DNA of 38,452 bases from Capillidium heterosporum (lineage: Eukaryota > Entomophthoromycota > Entomophthoromycetes > Entomophthorales > Capillidiaceae): NCBI GenBank assembly GCA_016630905.1, contig WBMQ01000030.1, forward strand, positions 1 to 38,452. Reading direction: 5' to 3'. Under the pieces are notes generated by a model. That model had not been told where the DNA came from and did no database searches. It saw nothing but the letters and a program-made list of their open reading frames with translations. Made by a program: the position numbers and the translations under genes. Positions within the stretch are counted from its first letter, which is position 1, and the number at the start of each line of letters is the position of its first letter. Below, piece by piece: positions 1 through 11,153 of the stretch.

Positions 1-1600
1 TATCTACTTTTATTATAATACTATTATTAGTTAAATCTTATAATTATAATTAAAGTTAAAAGTTTAAAATATATAAATTTAGGTATTAAATTTAGTTTAT
101 AAGTATTTTTACTAGCTTATTATTTTAAATTTTTTTATTATAGCTACTATTATCTTTAATCCTTTTATTTTAACTATACTTATCTTTAGCTTTAATAGTT
201 TTAATTATTTTAAATTTTAAAGTAAATATAATTAGAATTTTAGTTTTATTAATAAAATAGTATTTAGTTTAAGTATATTATTAATAAAGTAAGCTAATAT
301 AAGATAATATATATAAATTAGCTATATAATTAAAGTATTTTTATAATATAATATTAAACTTATTTTACTTTTTAATTTTTATATAAATATATTTAAGTTA
401 GTATAAAATTAATATTAGTAGCCTTTAACTATTTGTCTAATAATAAACTAGCTTTGCTATTTAAATAAGTTTACTTTAGGCTTATAAATTGTTTTAGTAT
501 AGTAAGTAAATTTTAAAAGGATTAATAGTTATTAACTTAGCTTTCTAATTAAGTTATAAATTAAATAATTAGATAACTTTTTCTTTTTTGTAAGTAACTT
601 ATAATAATACTACTAAATAACAAAATATTATAAGCTATATAGCATTTTTTATTAAAAATTTTTTATAAATAATTATACTATAATTTCTTTAAAGCTTTAA
701 TATATATTAAAGTTTATATATAAAAAAGAGTTTTCTTTTTTCTATTTTTTACTATATATACTATAGCTTTGTAATAAAGTATAATTTAAAAGCTTATAAG
801 TAATTTTTTTAATAAAAGTTTATTTTAGTAACAATTGTTTATTTTAAAACTTTAAACTTACTTTTTTATAAAATAATAGTTAAAGAATTCTTTATTAGAT
901 TTAAATTATATCTAAATTTTTAATAAAAGTTAATTTAGATAAGTTAAGCAACTTAGCTATTACTTAAAATAATAATTAATAAATAAAAGGTATTTTAAAG
1001 TATAAAAAACAGATAAGTATTATATAGTCCAAAACATATTATTAAGTAGTAGTAAAATTAAAAATTACTTTTAAAAAATAAAATATTTAATACTTAGCTT
1101 AGCTTTTTAGCTAAGTTAATATAGTATATTTTTTTATACTAAAAGATTTACTAAGTTTAGCCAAATCTATTAAACTAAAAGTCTAAACTAATAGTTAAAT
1201 ACTTAGCAAAGATAATTAGCTAATACTAAATAAATTAGTAATTAATTAAAATAATAAGTAAATAGTAAATTAAAAAAATATAATCTAAAATATATTATTA
1301 AATAGAAATATAACTATGGATTATTTATAAAACTTAATAATAATATAATGTTTAATATATAACTTAGTTAAAAAGCTAAGCTAATATATAACAATATATA
1401 CTTTTAAATATATGACTTTTAAAGATAATAAAATGTATTTAAAAGTAAATTATATATATCTACTCAAGCTATACTCTAATATAAAGATACTAATTAATAT
1501 TTAGTTAAAGCATATTAAAAACCTAATTTAGCTTTATAAAGAATAAAGTTAATTTAAAACTAAACTCTTTACCAAATATATATACAAATATAGAATAGAA
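1..1600. repeat. AT-rich block with RIP-like dinucleotide depletion
   Basis: This stretch is almost pure A/T and has no credible reading frame. In 1-420 I find no CpA, no TpG and no CpG: every C is followed by T or C, and every G is preceded by A or G. From 421 to about 1600 a few CpA and TpG dinucleotides appear, so the effect weakens to the right. Normal composition returns at about 1620, just before the 3' end of the V-ATPase gene. The pattern is what C-to-T change at CpA (and CpG) on both strands leaves behind, as in RIP of duplicated DNA. The original element cannot be recognised. Confidence 0.7.
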
Positions 1601-1731
1601 TACTATAAACCTACCTGAAATTAAATGATTGTATCTACATATATTTACACTAAAGCTTTCGAGAATAAGCCATTGTAAAACAATCAAAATAAAATACTAA
1701 TGCGTTTATATCAAAAGTAGAGCTCCAAAGA

Positions 1732-2645
1732 TCAGTTGAAGAATTTACGGCTTGGGGAGACTCCAAAGAGGGCATAACGGATCTGGGGTAACATCTAAAG
1801 GAAAAAGAAAAAACAGTTAGCACTACAATAATGCTAGAGCTATACCTGGTCCTTAAGTAAAGCCAAACGCGACTCCAAAGTGTTGGAGACCTTGATACGG
1901 CCATCATTGCATGATAAAATAATACCTCCAGCACTAAATAATCAAAAGTATTAGAAAAGCCCCCATACATTAGCTTACCTGTCTTCAGGCAAGTAGTTCT
2001 TATCCAACTCGATATGGACGGTGTAGTTAAACTTGGATTGGAAGGTCTCGTTGGCAACCTTGGCGGCATCCTCAACTAATCCAATATCCTTCTCACGGCA
2101 GGCGACGGTAACTTTAGGCTCCATCAGCTGGTAGAAGCCCTAAACACTACATTAACCAAAATGTAAAATATACCAATACATACCTGCAATAACAAGTCAG
2201 AGATGAACTTGGAGTATTTCTCACTGTCACTTGAGACTTTGACCAATTCCTGGGCGGCCTTGTCGAAGAGCGAATTCAACAAATTCTGGCGTTCTGCCAG
2301 AATTTCCAATCTCGATTTGTTGGTCAAGGTAGACTTGGTGCTAAAGGATATTAACGTCAGATACTAAACTAATAAATGTTCTTACATAGTCTTTTCAATC
2401 TCGACTTGTTTAATCTTGCGCTCAAAGGTAGCATCAATGTTAATCGATTCTTGACGTACTAGCTTGGCCTTTTCAATGTTAAATTCTTCATCGGACGTGA
2501 CTTTTATTTCGCGGGGCCTTCTCCAAAGCTTCCTGCTTGATGAAAGCAATCTAAACTGGGTTAGTTGTAATCTGCATGAAACGGTTACCATCTTTTTCAT
2601 CTCAGCGTAAACTTCATCGTCATTTAAAGCACGGGAACTGGACAT
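1732..2645 (-). CDS. VMA4: V-type proton ATPase subunit E
   Basis: Subunit E forms the peripheral stalk of the vacuolar H+-ATPase and holds the catalytic V1 head against the V0 rotor. The N-terminus MSSSRALNDDEVYAEMKKM and the later segment TNKSRLEILAERQNLLNSLF are typical of the family, as is the C-terminal SRKFFN. Exons read from the start are 2589-2645, 2386-2550, 2184-2340, 1979-2139, 1846-1933 and 1732-1794, giving five introns of 38-51 bases. The predicted length is 229 residues, the usual family size, once one extra base is discounted. That base lies in the G run at 2513-2516 of exon 2 (C run on the coding strand). With intron 1 (2551-2588) spliced, IAFIKQEALEKA and the following REIKVTSDEEF are in different frames. 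All other junctions keep phase. The oddity is either an assembly error or a recent mutation. Confidence 0.93.
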
Positions 2646-3380
2646 TTTATTATAGCTTAAAATAGTTAGATATTGGATAGGTGCAAGTGTGTTAAACTAA
2701 TTAAAAGGCATTCCTACAAGATTCTAATGCAGCTACAGCTTAATTCATATAACTTACTATGGTTGTGGAAACTTATAAAAACGTATGGAAAAAATTCAGG
2801 TTAGCTATGAAAGTAGTGTGGTGACATAATTGAGCCCGATCTAGCACTAGGATTGGCTAAATTCCAATTGAAATTTAGCCGATAGATATACGCTTACACC
2901 GCAACCCAACAAGATACAAACTAAAGTGATCCATAAAGGAATGTACAGGGTAGCAGATCTATATGCGATGGCTAGATATTATGAAACTAGTCTTTTGCAG
3001 TGTACAGTGTTCCATTGATACTGGCACTTAAGTGGCTTTTGTTAGAATATACTTTTTCCAGCTTTTATTGTATTTATATTTTACCAAACCATCAATTGAG
3101 GCGGTATTTAGAAATATATATGCTCTTTTAGCTGAAGAAACATATACAGCAGTATACTTTCACTGCAGTTTAAAATATATCAACTAGTTCTATTGCAAGT
3201 ATAAATATAGGGATTCATTTTCAGGCTTTTAAGAAACTAAATACTCACTATAAACAATACTATACCAATAAAAACATTGATATGACAGAAATTATATAGA
3301 GTATCTATTTAAATAAAACCTTTAATTTTAATTCCTACATCTATAATTAAATTTAACTCCATGTCCATTAAAGCATCAAA
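2646..3380. other. Intergenic region between VMA4 and LAS1
   Basis: This 735-base stretch separates the 5' end of VMA4 from the 3' end of LAS1 and must contain the VMA4 promoter. I see no coding frame. The only structure is a short hairpin: GGCTAAATT at 2855-2863 and AATTTAGCC at 2872-2880, a perfect 9-bp inverted repeat with an 8-base loop. Confidence 0.6.
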
Positions 3381-5376
3381 TTATTGACTCAACGTCGAAG
3401 GAATATACTTTGACAAACTATCCCACGTCAATGGGAGTTCCAAAGACGGAGTTTGGTCCTTTTGAACACATCCTAGTGGACATTGCTCCCAGCCATCTAT
3501 ATCAAAGCCTAGCAATTTGTCTTCATGAGCATCCACAGTACTATTATCAGCCTTGCCATTCGATTATCTAGCTTCAGACGTTTGGAATTCTAAAAGAATT
3601 AAATTAGCCTAAAAACATAGATAGTTGTACAAATTGGTCAAAGGAATTGGCTGCTTTGCAAACTTCATTCTTGACTTGGCTGAGAACATCGTGGGGGGTA
3701 GATGAGTTAGCCGATACACCTTCCTATAGAATTGAAGTGTAAGTAGACATCAAATAAAGAGATAACCTTATCGGTCCCGTTAACTAATTCCAACAAATGA
3801 ATATGCTTCGAAAGATCAATATCCCTTTCAGGGAAAATTTGATTGATAAAGGATAAGAGAACTTGCGTACTACAATAATGCCATTAACACTAGCAATTAA
3901 AACGTCTTACTATTTGCTTGGGTACTTCATACAGCTATCGACAATCTGATCGATATCTACCATCTCGAACGATTTGTAAAGATCTTGCGAGTGCCAAATC
4001 AATATCTGCTTAACCCACGAAACTAAACTATGAGTTTTAAAGATACATATCATCGGTTACTTAGAGTATAATAGTAGCTATCTTCATAAATGGTCTGGTC
4101 GTTCTTAAAAGTCTATAGCATCAGGCTATTAAATGGGTGAACTGCAATGTATAAGTTTACTTCGTAGCCAGAAAGAATATCTCTACCGAAATCGGAAAAC
4201 TTGCCTATAAGGGCATCAGCATCATAGTAGTCAATTTGTACATACCTGATTCTTCTGACGGCAGTTTCATTATTATGTGGCTTATTAATGTATCAGCGAA
4301 ATCGTTGAACTGATTGGCAAGTGGGCATAGCAACGGGTACCACAAAGTAAAGTACTCTATTTCCATGCTAAATCAGGTAAAACTGGTCTCTTCCTATAAG
4401 AGCATCAGTATCAAGAAAAATAAAACTTTACTTTTTCCTCAAAGGCACCAAGTTACCAGGTTCAAGTAACGCTGGTATAAGGAACTCAAAGGCAGATGAA
4501 AACGAAAACTTGCAGATACTCCTTTCCATCTCTTTAGAATCGGGTCCTAAAGTGTACCACAGCTCACTAGGGTCGTCTCCAAGGGCTATACAAAATTAAA
4601 AAGTCAATGGAATAAACCCAACAAACTTACATTTAATAAAAGTCTTTCTTTGCAACTTAAAACTAGAAAGGAATTCCTTCGTCTCCTCCAAACTATGGCT
4701 GAAAGTCTCCTTTGCCTCCAGCCAAAAGCTAACTCGAAGCCATTCCAACGCCTACAGAATAAAATGCATTGATAACCACTAAACTTAAAAAAAGTACCTC
4801 TATGCAAAAACTCTTCAAAGTAGACAATCTAGGCAAGTCAGAATGAGTAGCCTGGTGCCGCAAATCCACAAACTTCAAAGGTAAGTTCAACTTCTCGGCA
4901 ATGGTGGCTATTGATTGAGCGTAGGTTTTAGTTTGTTGACTATCGGTCAGCCCATTTAAAAATCTAAAACCAAAGTATAAAAAACTACAAACCCATAACC
5001 AAATTACCTAATAAACGCCATGGATAAGATCTGCCTTACTGACTTTTCGCTAATAAATTGCCCATCCAACTCTCTATTTCTACTAAACTCTCTATAAGCT
5101 ATCAATGCTTCAGTCAAGTCGGAAGTAGCTTCAACTGAATGAGGTACCTTTCCTCTAATTGACCAAGCTTTAACCTAAGTATGCCTATTTAACAAAAAAG
5201 ATTTCGGGCTGCTTTACTTTTTCGACTGCAAGGAGTTGGTTCTTAGTCGTTTCATTTGGATCGCTTTGACTGAAAAACATGCCAAATTCTTCTTTTACAT
5301 TGGGGTAGAATAAAGCAAACACCTGGTTGAATTCCTCTTGGTTTACCCAAGGCACTACCCTTGGCATAACTGGCAT
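3381..5376 (-). CDS. LAS1: Las1 pre-rRNA ITS2 endoribonuclease (HEPN)
   Basis: Las1 is the HEPN nuclease that works with the kinase Grc3 to cut ITS2 during large ribosomal subunit maturation in the nucleolus. The catalytic RHxxxH motif is visible as LRHQATHSDLP, residues R144, H145 and H149. Upstream is the family pattern WSIRGKVPHSVEAT. Exons are 5218-5376, 5008-5174, 4798-4963, 4631-4751, 4432-4585, 4246-4367, 4161-4204, 4061-4112, 3911-4022, 3767-3869, 3631-3723 and a last exon from 3589 to 3381. Phases agree for the first eleven exons. In the last exon the frame entered from the 41-base intron (3590-3630) gives NSKRLKLD and then soon a stop. The W-containing tail GWEQCPLGCV ending at TAA 3381-3383 is one frame away, so one base seems missing near 3559-3566. 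An alternative is a longer intron ending at the CAAG just downstream. The start could also be three codons in, at 5365-5367. Confidence 0.88.
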
Positions 5377-5538
5377 CTTGTTGAAAAATTGAAATGTTGA
5401 GTTGAACTGAAGCTAATATTGAAAGTCCAATTTGCACCAAAAATGTTTTCAACTTTGGTTTGATTAGAATTTATGACTTTTCGAAGCAAGTAAAGTTATT
5501 GGATTACAAAATAACTGGGCAAATAGGGAATAGATTTG

Positions 5539-6302
5539 ATGAAGTTTGTGGGCTATGCACCAATTAAAGCCGATCTGTATAGCGCCTTCTACAACAGCGG
5601 TCTTCAGGTCGAGGTAAACAGGCAGCCATCATTGAGATAACTTGAAGTTTCTAATTTATAAATAGATTGTTGTGAGAGTCATCAAGCTAGATCTTAGCAC
5701 AAGTTCAAGGCTAGCAGTTCTCAGCTTTATAGATATACTACAACTCTTACATAGAATTGTTTGACGTTTATAAGCTAAGATTGATTACCCTAATCCAAAC
5801 TCAAATCAAGTCCTACAGAAAGGACTACAAGCGCATATGTTTTATTCTTAGCTAGTCTGAAAAGAAATGGAAAATTCCTATAGATGAGCAAGTATCACAG
5901 ACCTTGGAAAATAAAAGCACTGCTAGGATTTCAACCACTGTACAAAACAATAGGCTTTTAGCTGTCGAACCTCTACCACACTACAGCTATTATCCCATTT
6001 AAACTTCAATATACATCTATTTGCAACCCCTACAACCCTTATGTTCGATTTAAAGGCAGCCTTGCCTCAAAATCCACATAGTCAAAGCACCCGTTGAATC
6101 AGAACATCAGCACCACCTTCCAATTCCAGACAAAGCTTATTTGAAAGGATATCATCAATTACGTAGATTTGCAAACTTTTATGCAAACCATCCAATAGCA
6201 TCAGCCTATGCTAAAAATCCAAAGGGTAAATGTGACATGCCAAACCTCAAGTTGATAAAAGTGAGGGCTGCAGCTTACCTTTTGAAAAGAACAGTCACCT
6301 AA
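5539..6302 (+). pseudogene. Unrecognised decayed or spliced reading frame upstream of the Rab GAP
   Basis: I do not recognise this sequence. An exon-like stretch runs from ATG 5539 to 5613 (begins MKFVGYAPIKADLYSAF, 25 codons) and ends at a GTAAAC donor. Further on, one frame (codons at 5733, 5736 and so on) stays open to 6300 apart from three stops: TAG at 5853, TAA at 6000 and TAA at 6051. About 190 codons with three internal stops is far fewer than random AT-rich sequence would give. The peptides look protein-like, for example ELFDVYKLRLITLIQTQIK and YLKGYHQLRRFANFYANHP. I found no set of normal-length introns that removes all the stops in phase, so a pseudogene is more likely than an intact gene. 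It lies divergently from LAS1, 162 bases from its start. Confidence 0.35.
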
Positions 6303-6394
6303 GCCACTAAACTAAACCAAATACAACACAGTACGATTCAACTCAGCAAGTTAAAGCTAGTACATCGTTATAACCTACCAATTTACCCATCAAC

Positions 6395-8436
6395 ATGAGT
6401 ATGTTTGGTGAACTTCGATGGAACGTCCTCGAAACGTTTGCCAAAGTTACTAGAGTAGCCGAAGAACTTCAAGGTAAGCCCATTTTAAATTCCCAATGTT
6501 ATCCAAATTCCATACCCATAACCTTATATTCTAGATAGAGTGCTCAATCTCCCAGTTTCTCAACAAGTACTTCCCTACATAGCACCCTCTGCCACCCCCT
6601 ACAACGAAAGCTCCACCAATTTACTACCAAGGTCGAGGCACATGGGCTCGCCTAATTCACCTTTGGTTGGACACATCACTTTTAACGGTTTAGACGAAAC
6701 AGCCAGGCTCTATTTATCACGATGGGCTGCTGGGATAGTGGAACGTGCCAGTTCCGAGATCCCTTTGCGTTTAAATTCAGCAATCTTTAAAAGCAGCAAC
6801 CAAAATGAAGCTAATGGACAAGGCCCAGGGTTTTGGGGGGCCCAGTTGGATACCGAAGTTGGAGCCTTTGAGCTTTGGCAGGTAAAATACAATGTTTCTA
6901 TATCTCCTAATTCAATTTAATAGGAAACACCTCAACCTGGAATCGAATTTATATGCATGACACGCGAACCGCTTGGTCCTATCGAATGGCTGGACTTCTT
7001 CAAGGCCCCAGAGTTCAAAACAGTAGTACTAGGTGACACCGAAGTTTGTGAGACCATACGAGTAGATAGCAAACTTATTTTGAAACGCATCTTTATGGGG
7101 GTAAATTATATTTGCGTTTAGTTTAATCCTGATTCCTATTAGGGTGTGGACCACGATATTAGACCCGAGGTATGGAAGTATATTTTGGAGGTATACCCTT
7201 GGAACTCTACTGCTGCTCAACGCGAAGCTATCAACGCCGACAACAAGTGCTTTAGATAAACTTTAGATGTACTAACCCAAGTTTAGAAACCGATACTGGT
7301 TCCTAAAGCATAGGTGGATGGACCCCAATATCCGTGCTACCGAAGACTACAAACTCCAGGAAACTCGAATTGGTAACCATTTAAACCTACAATCAAATTA
7401 ACCCATATTAGAAAAAGACGTCCTCAGAACCGACCGACACATTGAATTATTTGCACCCGGTAACGAGCAGCAAACTGACAGTGGACTCCCAATTTCCAAC
7501 GCGGCAGTCGAACAACTCAAAGATATATTGCTATGCTACCACTACCACAACCAAAGTCTAGGCTACGTGCAAGGTATGAGCGACTTACTTTCGCCAATTT
7601 ACGCTGTCATGCAGGACGAGGTGGATGCCTTTTGGTGCTTTGTCAAGTTTATGGAGAAGGTCGAGCCCAACTTCTACCGCGACCAAAAGAGTATGCACCA
7701 CCAGTTGCAAACGCTTCTGCTGCTTGTCAAGCTAGTCATCCCCAACCTGTACCTTCACCTAGGTAATTTTGCTATAAAATCGATACTAACATAGAATAGT
7801 TGAAATCAACGGGGACAACATGTTCAGCTGCTTCCGTTGGCTACTCATTTGGTACAAGCGTGAGTTTTCGTTTGACAACATAATGCGAGTTTGGGAGGTA
7901 ACTTTAGCATTAAAATCAAAACTAACAAAGCTGTAGGTCATGTGGACCAATCATCTATGCCGCCATCTACACCTCTTTATAGCGTTGGCGATCCTCGAAA
8001 TCCATCAGCACGTTATAATAACCCATTTGCGCGGCTTAGACGAGCTACTCAAGGTAAAATGCTTTATCAGTTCTATCGATCTGATCCTTTCTATCACTAG
8101 TACATAAACGATCTTTCCGGCACGATAGACTACCGAACCGTACTCAAGCGCTCCGAACTGATGTTTAGAGAATTTGAGGGCAAGATGCAGGTACACATGT
8201 CGCGTCAACATCTACCTTCTTCCAGCGGATTGGGTGACATCAACAGTAACAATATTGAAGTCAACAACGACTCACTGGGTGTCCTATCGGACGGTACGTC
8301 TACTCCACTCATCATCACCCCTCCACCGGAAGTCCACTCGTTTACTGCATCCCCTAGCTCCCCTGCCATGTCTGGTATTTCACCAGCCCTCCTCACTTTA
8401 GAAGAGCTCGATAGTCTCCGATTCATCCTGGAATGA
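6395..8436 (+). CDS. GYP7: Gyp7/TBC1D15-type Rab GTPase-activating protein
   Basis: This protein stimulates GTP hydrolysis by a Rab (Ypt7-type in yeast Gyp7), acting in vacuolar and endosomal traffic. The TBC domain fills the second half. Its arginine finger motif IxxDxxR is I264-E-K-D267-V-L-R270, and the glutamine finger is Y316-V-Q318 in LGYVQGMSDLLSP. Downstream, EVDAFWCF, KREFSF and WEVMWT follow the family order. Exons are 6395-6473, 6535-6881, 6924-7100, 7143-7246, 7287-7372, 7412-7762, 7800-7897, 7937-8053 and 8101-8436, all in phase, giving 564 residues. The tail after about residue 470 is Ser/Pro/Thr-rich. The protein begins at the RWNVLETFAKVT segment, so the roughly 200-residue N-terminal domain of yeast Gyp7 is absent, unless exons upstream were missed. 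It is convergent with the aminomethyltransferase gene. Confidence 0.92.
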
Positions 8437-8889
8437 CCATATGTACATTAATTACAAGTAGCTACGTTGGATTTTGGTCCATTCTCTATCTAATGCCATG
8501 AAAGAAAATAGTACTTTGCCTTTGAACCTCCATTATATTATATTTGCACCACCATGTTTTATTGCCAACTCCCATGTACCCTACTCTATGCACCATTATA
8601 TGCCTGACGGCTACTTTATTCGTTTTCAAGTTATCCTTTACCAAATATACAAGTGTACACTTTATCCAATACGATATATTAGTTCCATAGATATAGTTTA
8701 CTATTTTAGGACAAGACGACAGCAAATTTCCAAAGTATAAATACAACTCCATTTAGCAAACTTTCATTATACTACGTATTACTCGTATATACTTGAAGTA
8801 TATTGATTCGCTATCCAAATATTTTAAACAACCCAGTTTCAAACTTGAAACCTAATTTATTCAACCTTGGATCTAAATCCAACAGAAGC
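8437..8889. other. Convergent intergenic region
   Basis: This 453-base stretch holds the 3' ends of the Rab GAP gene (+) and the aminomethyltransferase gene (-). It is AT-rich. Overlapping open frames on both strands show no protein-like pattern, and I see no further gene. Confidence 0.6.
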
Positions 8890-10421
8890 TTAAGGCTTCT
8901 TGTAGTAGTTAGCGGGTACAAAGGGCATCTTGGTGACTTCGGCGGGGTAGAACTTGGTGCGGACCTTGACTTGCAATTGAGTTCCAGCTTTGGAGAACTC
9001 CTTGGAAACGTAACCCATCGCTACGTTCTTCTTTAGCGAGGGGGAGGGGCATCCACTGGTGATCTTACCGATCTCGTTACCCTCCTTGTCGAAGATGAGG
9101 GCGTTCTCTAGATAAACAGTAAAGCGTAAATAAATACTTAGCTTTAAAAGCAAAGACAGCAACACTTACCACGAGCAGGTGCACCCTGTACAACCAGACC
9201 TACCCTTTTCTGAGTCACTCCTTCTTTAGCTTGGGCCAAAATAATATCGGCACCCAAGAATCCACCTTCCTGGCGACGGCGCTTACCTTAATAATACATA
9301 TCATAAATCTACAGCATTAACCCAAAAAAGTTACCAATAGTCCACAACAAAGTAGCTTCTACAGGAGAAATATCTTCGTTAAGATCATGGCCGTACAGAC
9401 ATAGCCCAGCTTCCAATCTTAAACTATCACGGGCAGCTAAACCAGCCATCTTGATGTCTGGGTTCTCCAAAAGAATTTCAGCCAGCTTGACAGCATCAGA
9501 GTGAGGGACTGAGATCTACAAGGCAATGCAAAAAGGTTACTACCGAAATAAAACCTCCAAAGGTACCTCAAATCCATCCTCACCAGTGTAACCAACGCGG
9601 CCTACGTGGCAGTCGATGCCTTTGATAGATAAAGGACGACCCGTCATAAAATTCATGCTGCTCAAGTCGTGGCTGACCAACTTCTGAAGGCCAGCAGCAG
9701 CCTTGGGTCCTAAGCAAAACAAAGCACAAAAAACCTAATCAGTCTTAACATTCAAAATCAAAAAAGCTTACCTTGCAAAGCCAATAACGAATGGGTATCA
9801 ATGACATTGACATCGACATCACCACCCTTATTCTGGAACTCGGTAAGCTGCCTTCTAATGTGTGCCAAGTCCTTGTCGGCACAACCAGCGTTGCTAACGA
9901 CATATAAATGATCTTCATGCTTGCAGATGACGGTATCGTCGATAATACCACCGTTAGCATTAGTAAACAGCGAGAGACTGGCGTTTCCAGGAGCTAGACC
10001 TTCGATATCACCTACCACCAGACTCTCAATGAACTTGACGCGGTCCTTACCTACCCACCTTTACAATGAAAAGTTAGAAAACGACATATTTAAGCCTTTA
10101 TACTTAGTCTGCAACATATGCGATACATCGAAGATGGAGGCGTTGGTTCTGGTGTGGTGGTGACTTTCGACGTGCGACAAATCACCGTATCTTATAGGTA
10201 AAAGCCATCCAGCGAAGGGGACCATCTGACCCTTCTTTGATACGTGAAAATCATAGAGTGAGGTCTTTTTGACATCTATAAAAGTTAAAGTTAGCTACGC
10301 TTGCTTGAAATAGATTACCTGAAGTTTCGGTAGCAAGGCCTCGGCTGGCAAAAGCTTGCAAGTTGGAAAAGCTACGAAGGCTGTAACTCTTGGTGAGGTT
10401 TTTAGATAGAACCGACAACAT
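8890..10421 (-). CDS. GCV1: Aminomethyltransferase, mitochondrial (glycine cleavage T-protein)
   Basis: The T-protein transfers the methylene group from the aminomethyl-lipoyl H-protein to tetrahydrofolate, releasing ammonia, in the mitochondrial glycine cleavage system. Family motifs are FDVSHM (83-88), GYTGEDGFE (227-235) and RDSLRLEAG (264-272). The N-terminus [20 protein letters not shown] is rich in Ser, Arg and Lys with no acids, as expected of a mitochondrial targeting peptide. This favours the start at 10419-10421 over an in-frame ATG at 10523. Exons are 10319-10421, 10104-10275, 9772-10058, 9567-9709, 9335-9515, 9170-9286 and 8890-9107, all in phase, giving 406 residues, the usual size. 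Introns are 43-62 bases. No defect is visible. Confidence 0.96.
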
Positions 10422-11153
10422 TCTTGAATAAAGCAGTAGAAGGAAAGTATATGGCAGACAGATGTTGACTTGGGTATTTGTATTCTTGGATTTTTGTCTA
10501 CGACAAATTGAGTGCAATGTCACCTGATATTTCGTTCCCGAAACTAACTTGTGTGGGAATGCGATTGGCCAAAGTCAAAAGCAAGGCTTTTGTTGAGTCA
10601 CTCATTTCGGTAAGAATGTAAAAGAGGAAATTCTCAGAATCGAGACTATAGTGTATGTTTGAAATCTTTGAGTTTGCTCTTGAAATATATTAGTGCAGTT
10701 ATAGTTTAGTAGCGCAACAAACTATTGTATATATCTTTGTCAAGTTGCTTTCGATTTTAAACTAAAAGTCTATCGTTTACTATGGACCCAATTTATACCT
10801 TGTATCTAAAAGCAAAACGGTTATATCAGCTTGAAAATGTATATACAAAAGCACCATTTGTACAAAACTTTTAAACATAAATAGTATAAATAAACAACTG
10901 AAAATACAAACTTTATACTTGGATAAATAGATAAGCCACATATAATATTTACTGTGGCTGATAGCAAGGTGCCCCATCATTCAAAATATGGCTGGTAAGC
11001 CGCCAAACTGTTATTAATAGAGTATAGCACTACACCCCTTATCAACAGTAGCAGATATACAAGAATTTGGAGGTATAAATCCCGCCATTTGGTATGGAAT
11101 TTAGGTTGGGCTTCAATTTTAATACCCTGTAGATCGAAATTTACACAAAACTC
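10422..11153. other. Intergenic region between GCV1 and the exchanger gene
   Basis: This 732-base AT-rich region contains the GCV1 promoter and the exchanger 3' end. A short minus-strand frame at 10780-10980 is hydrophobic but has low-complexity composition and no family pattern. I see no gene here. Confidence 0.6.

Noticed and set aside
8474-8752. Overlapping 88-codon frames on both strands after the Rab GAP gene
   Set aside because: They lie between convergent genes in AT-rich DNA, with no hydrophobic or motif pattern and no similarity I recognise.
10780-10980. Minus-strand hydrophobic frame between GCV1 and the exchanger
   Set aside because: Low-complexity composition with many Tyr/Leu/Phe codons expected from AT-rich sequence and no supporting features.
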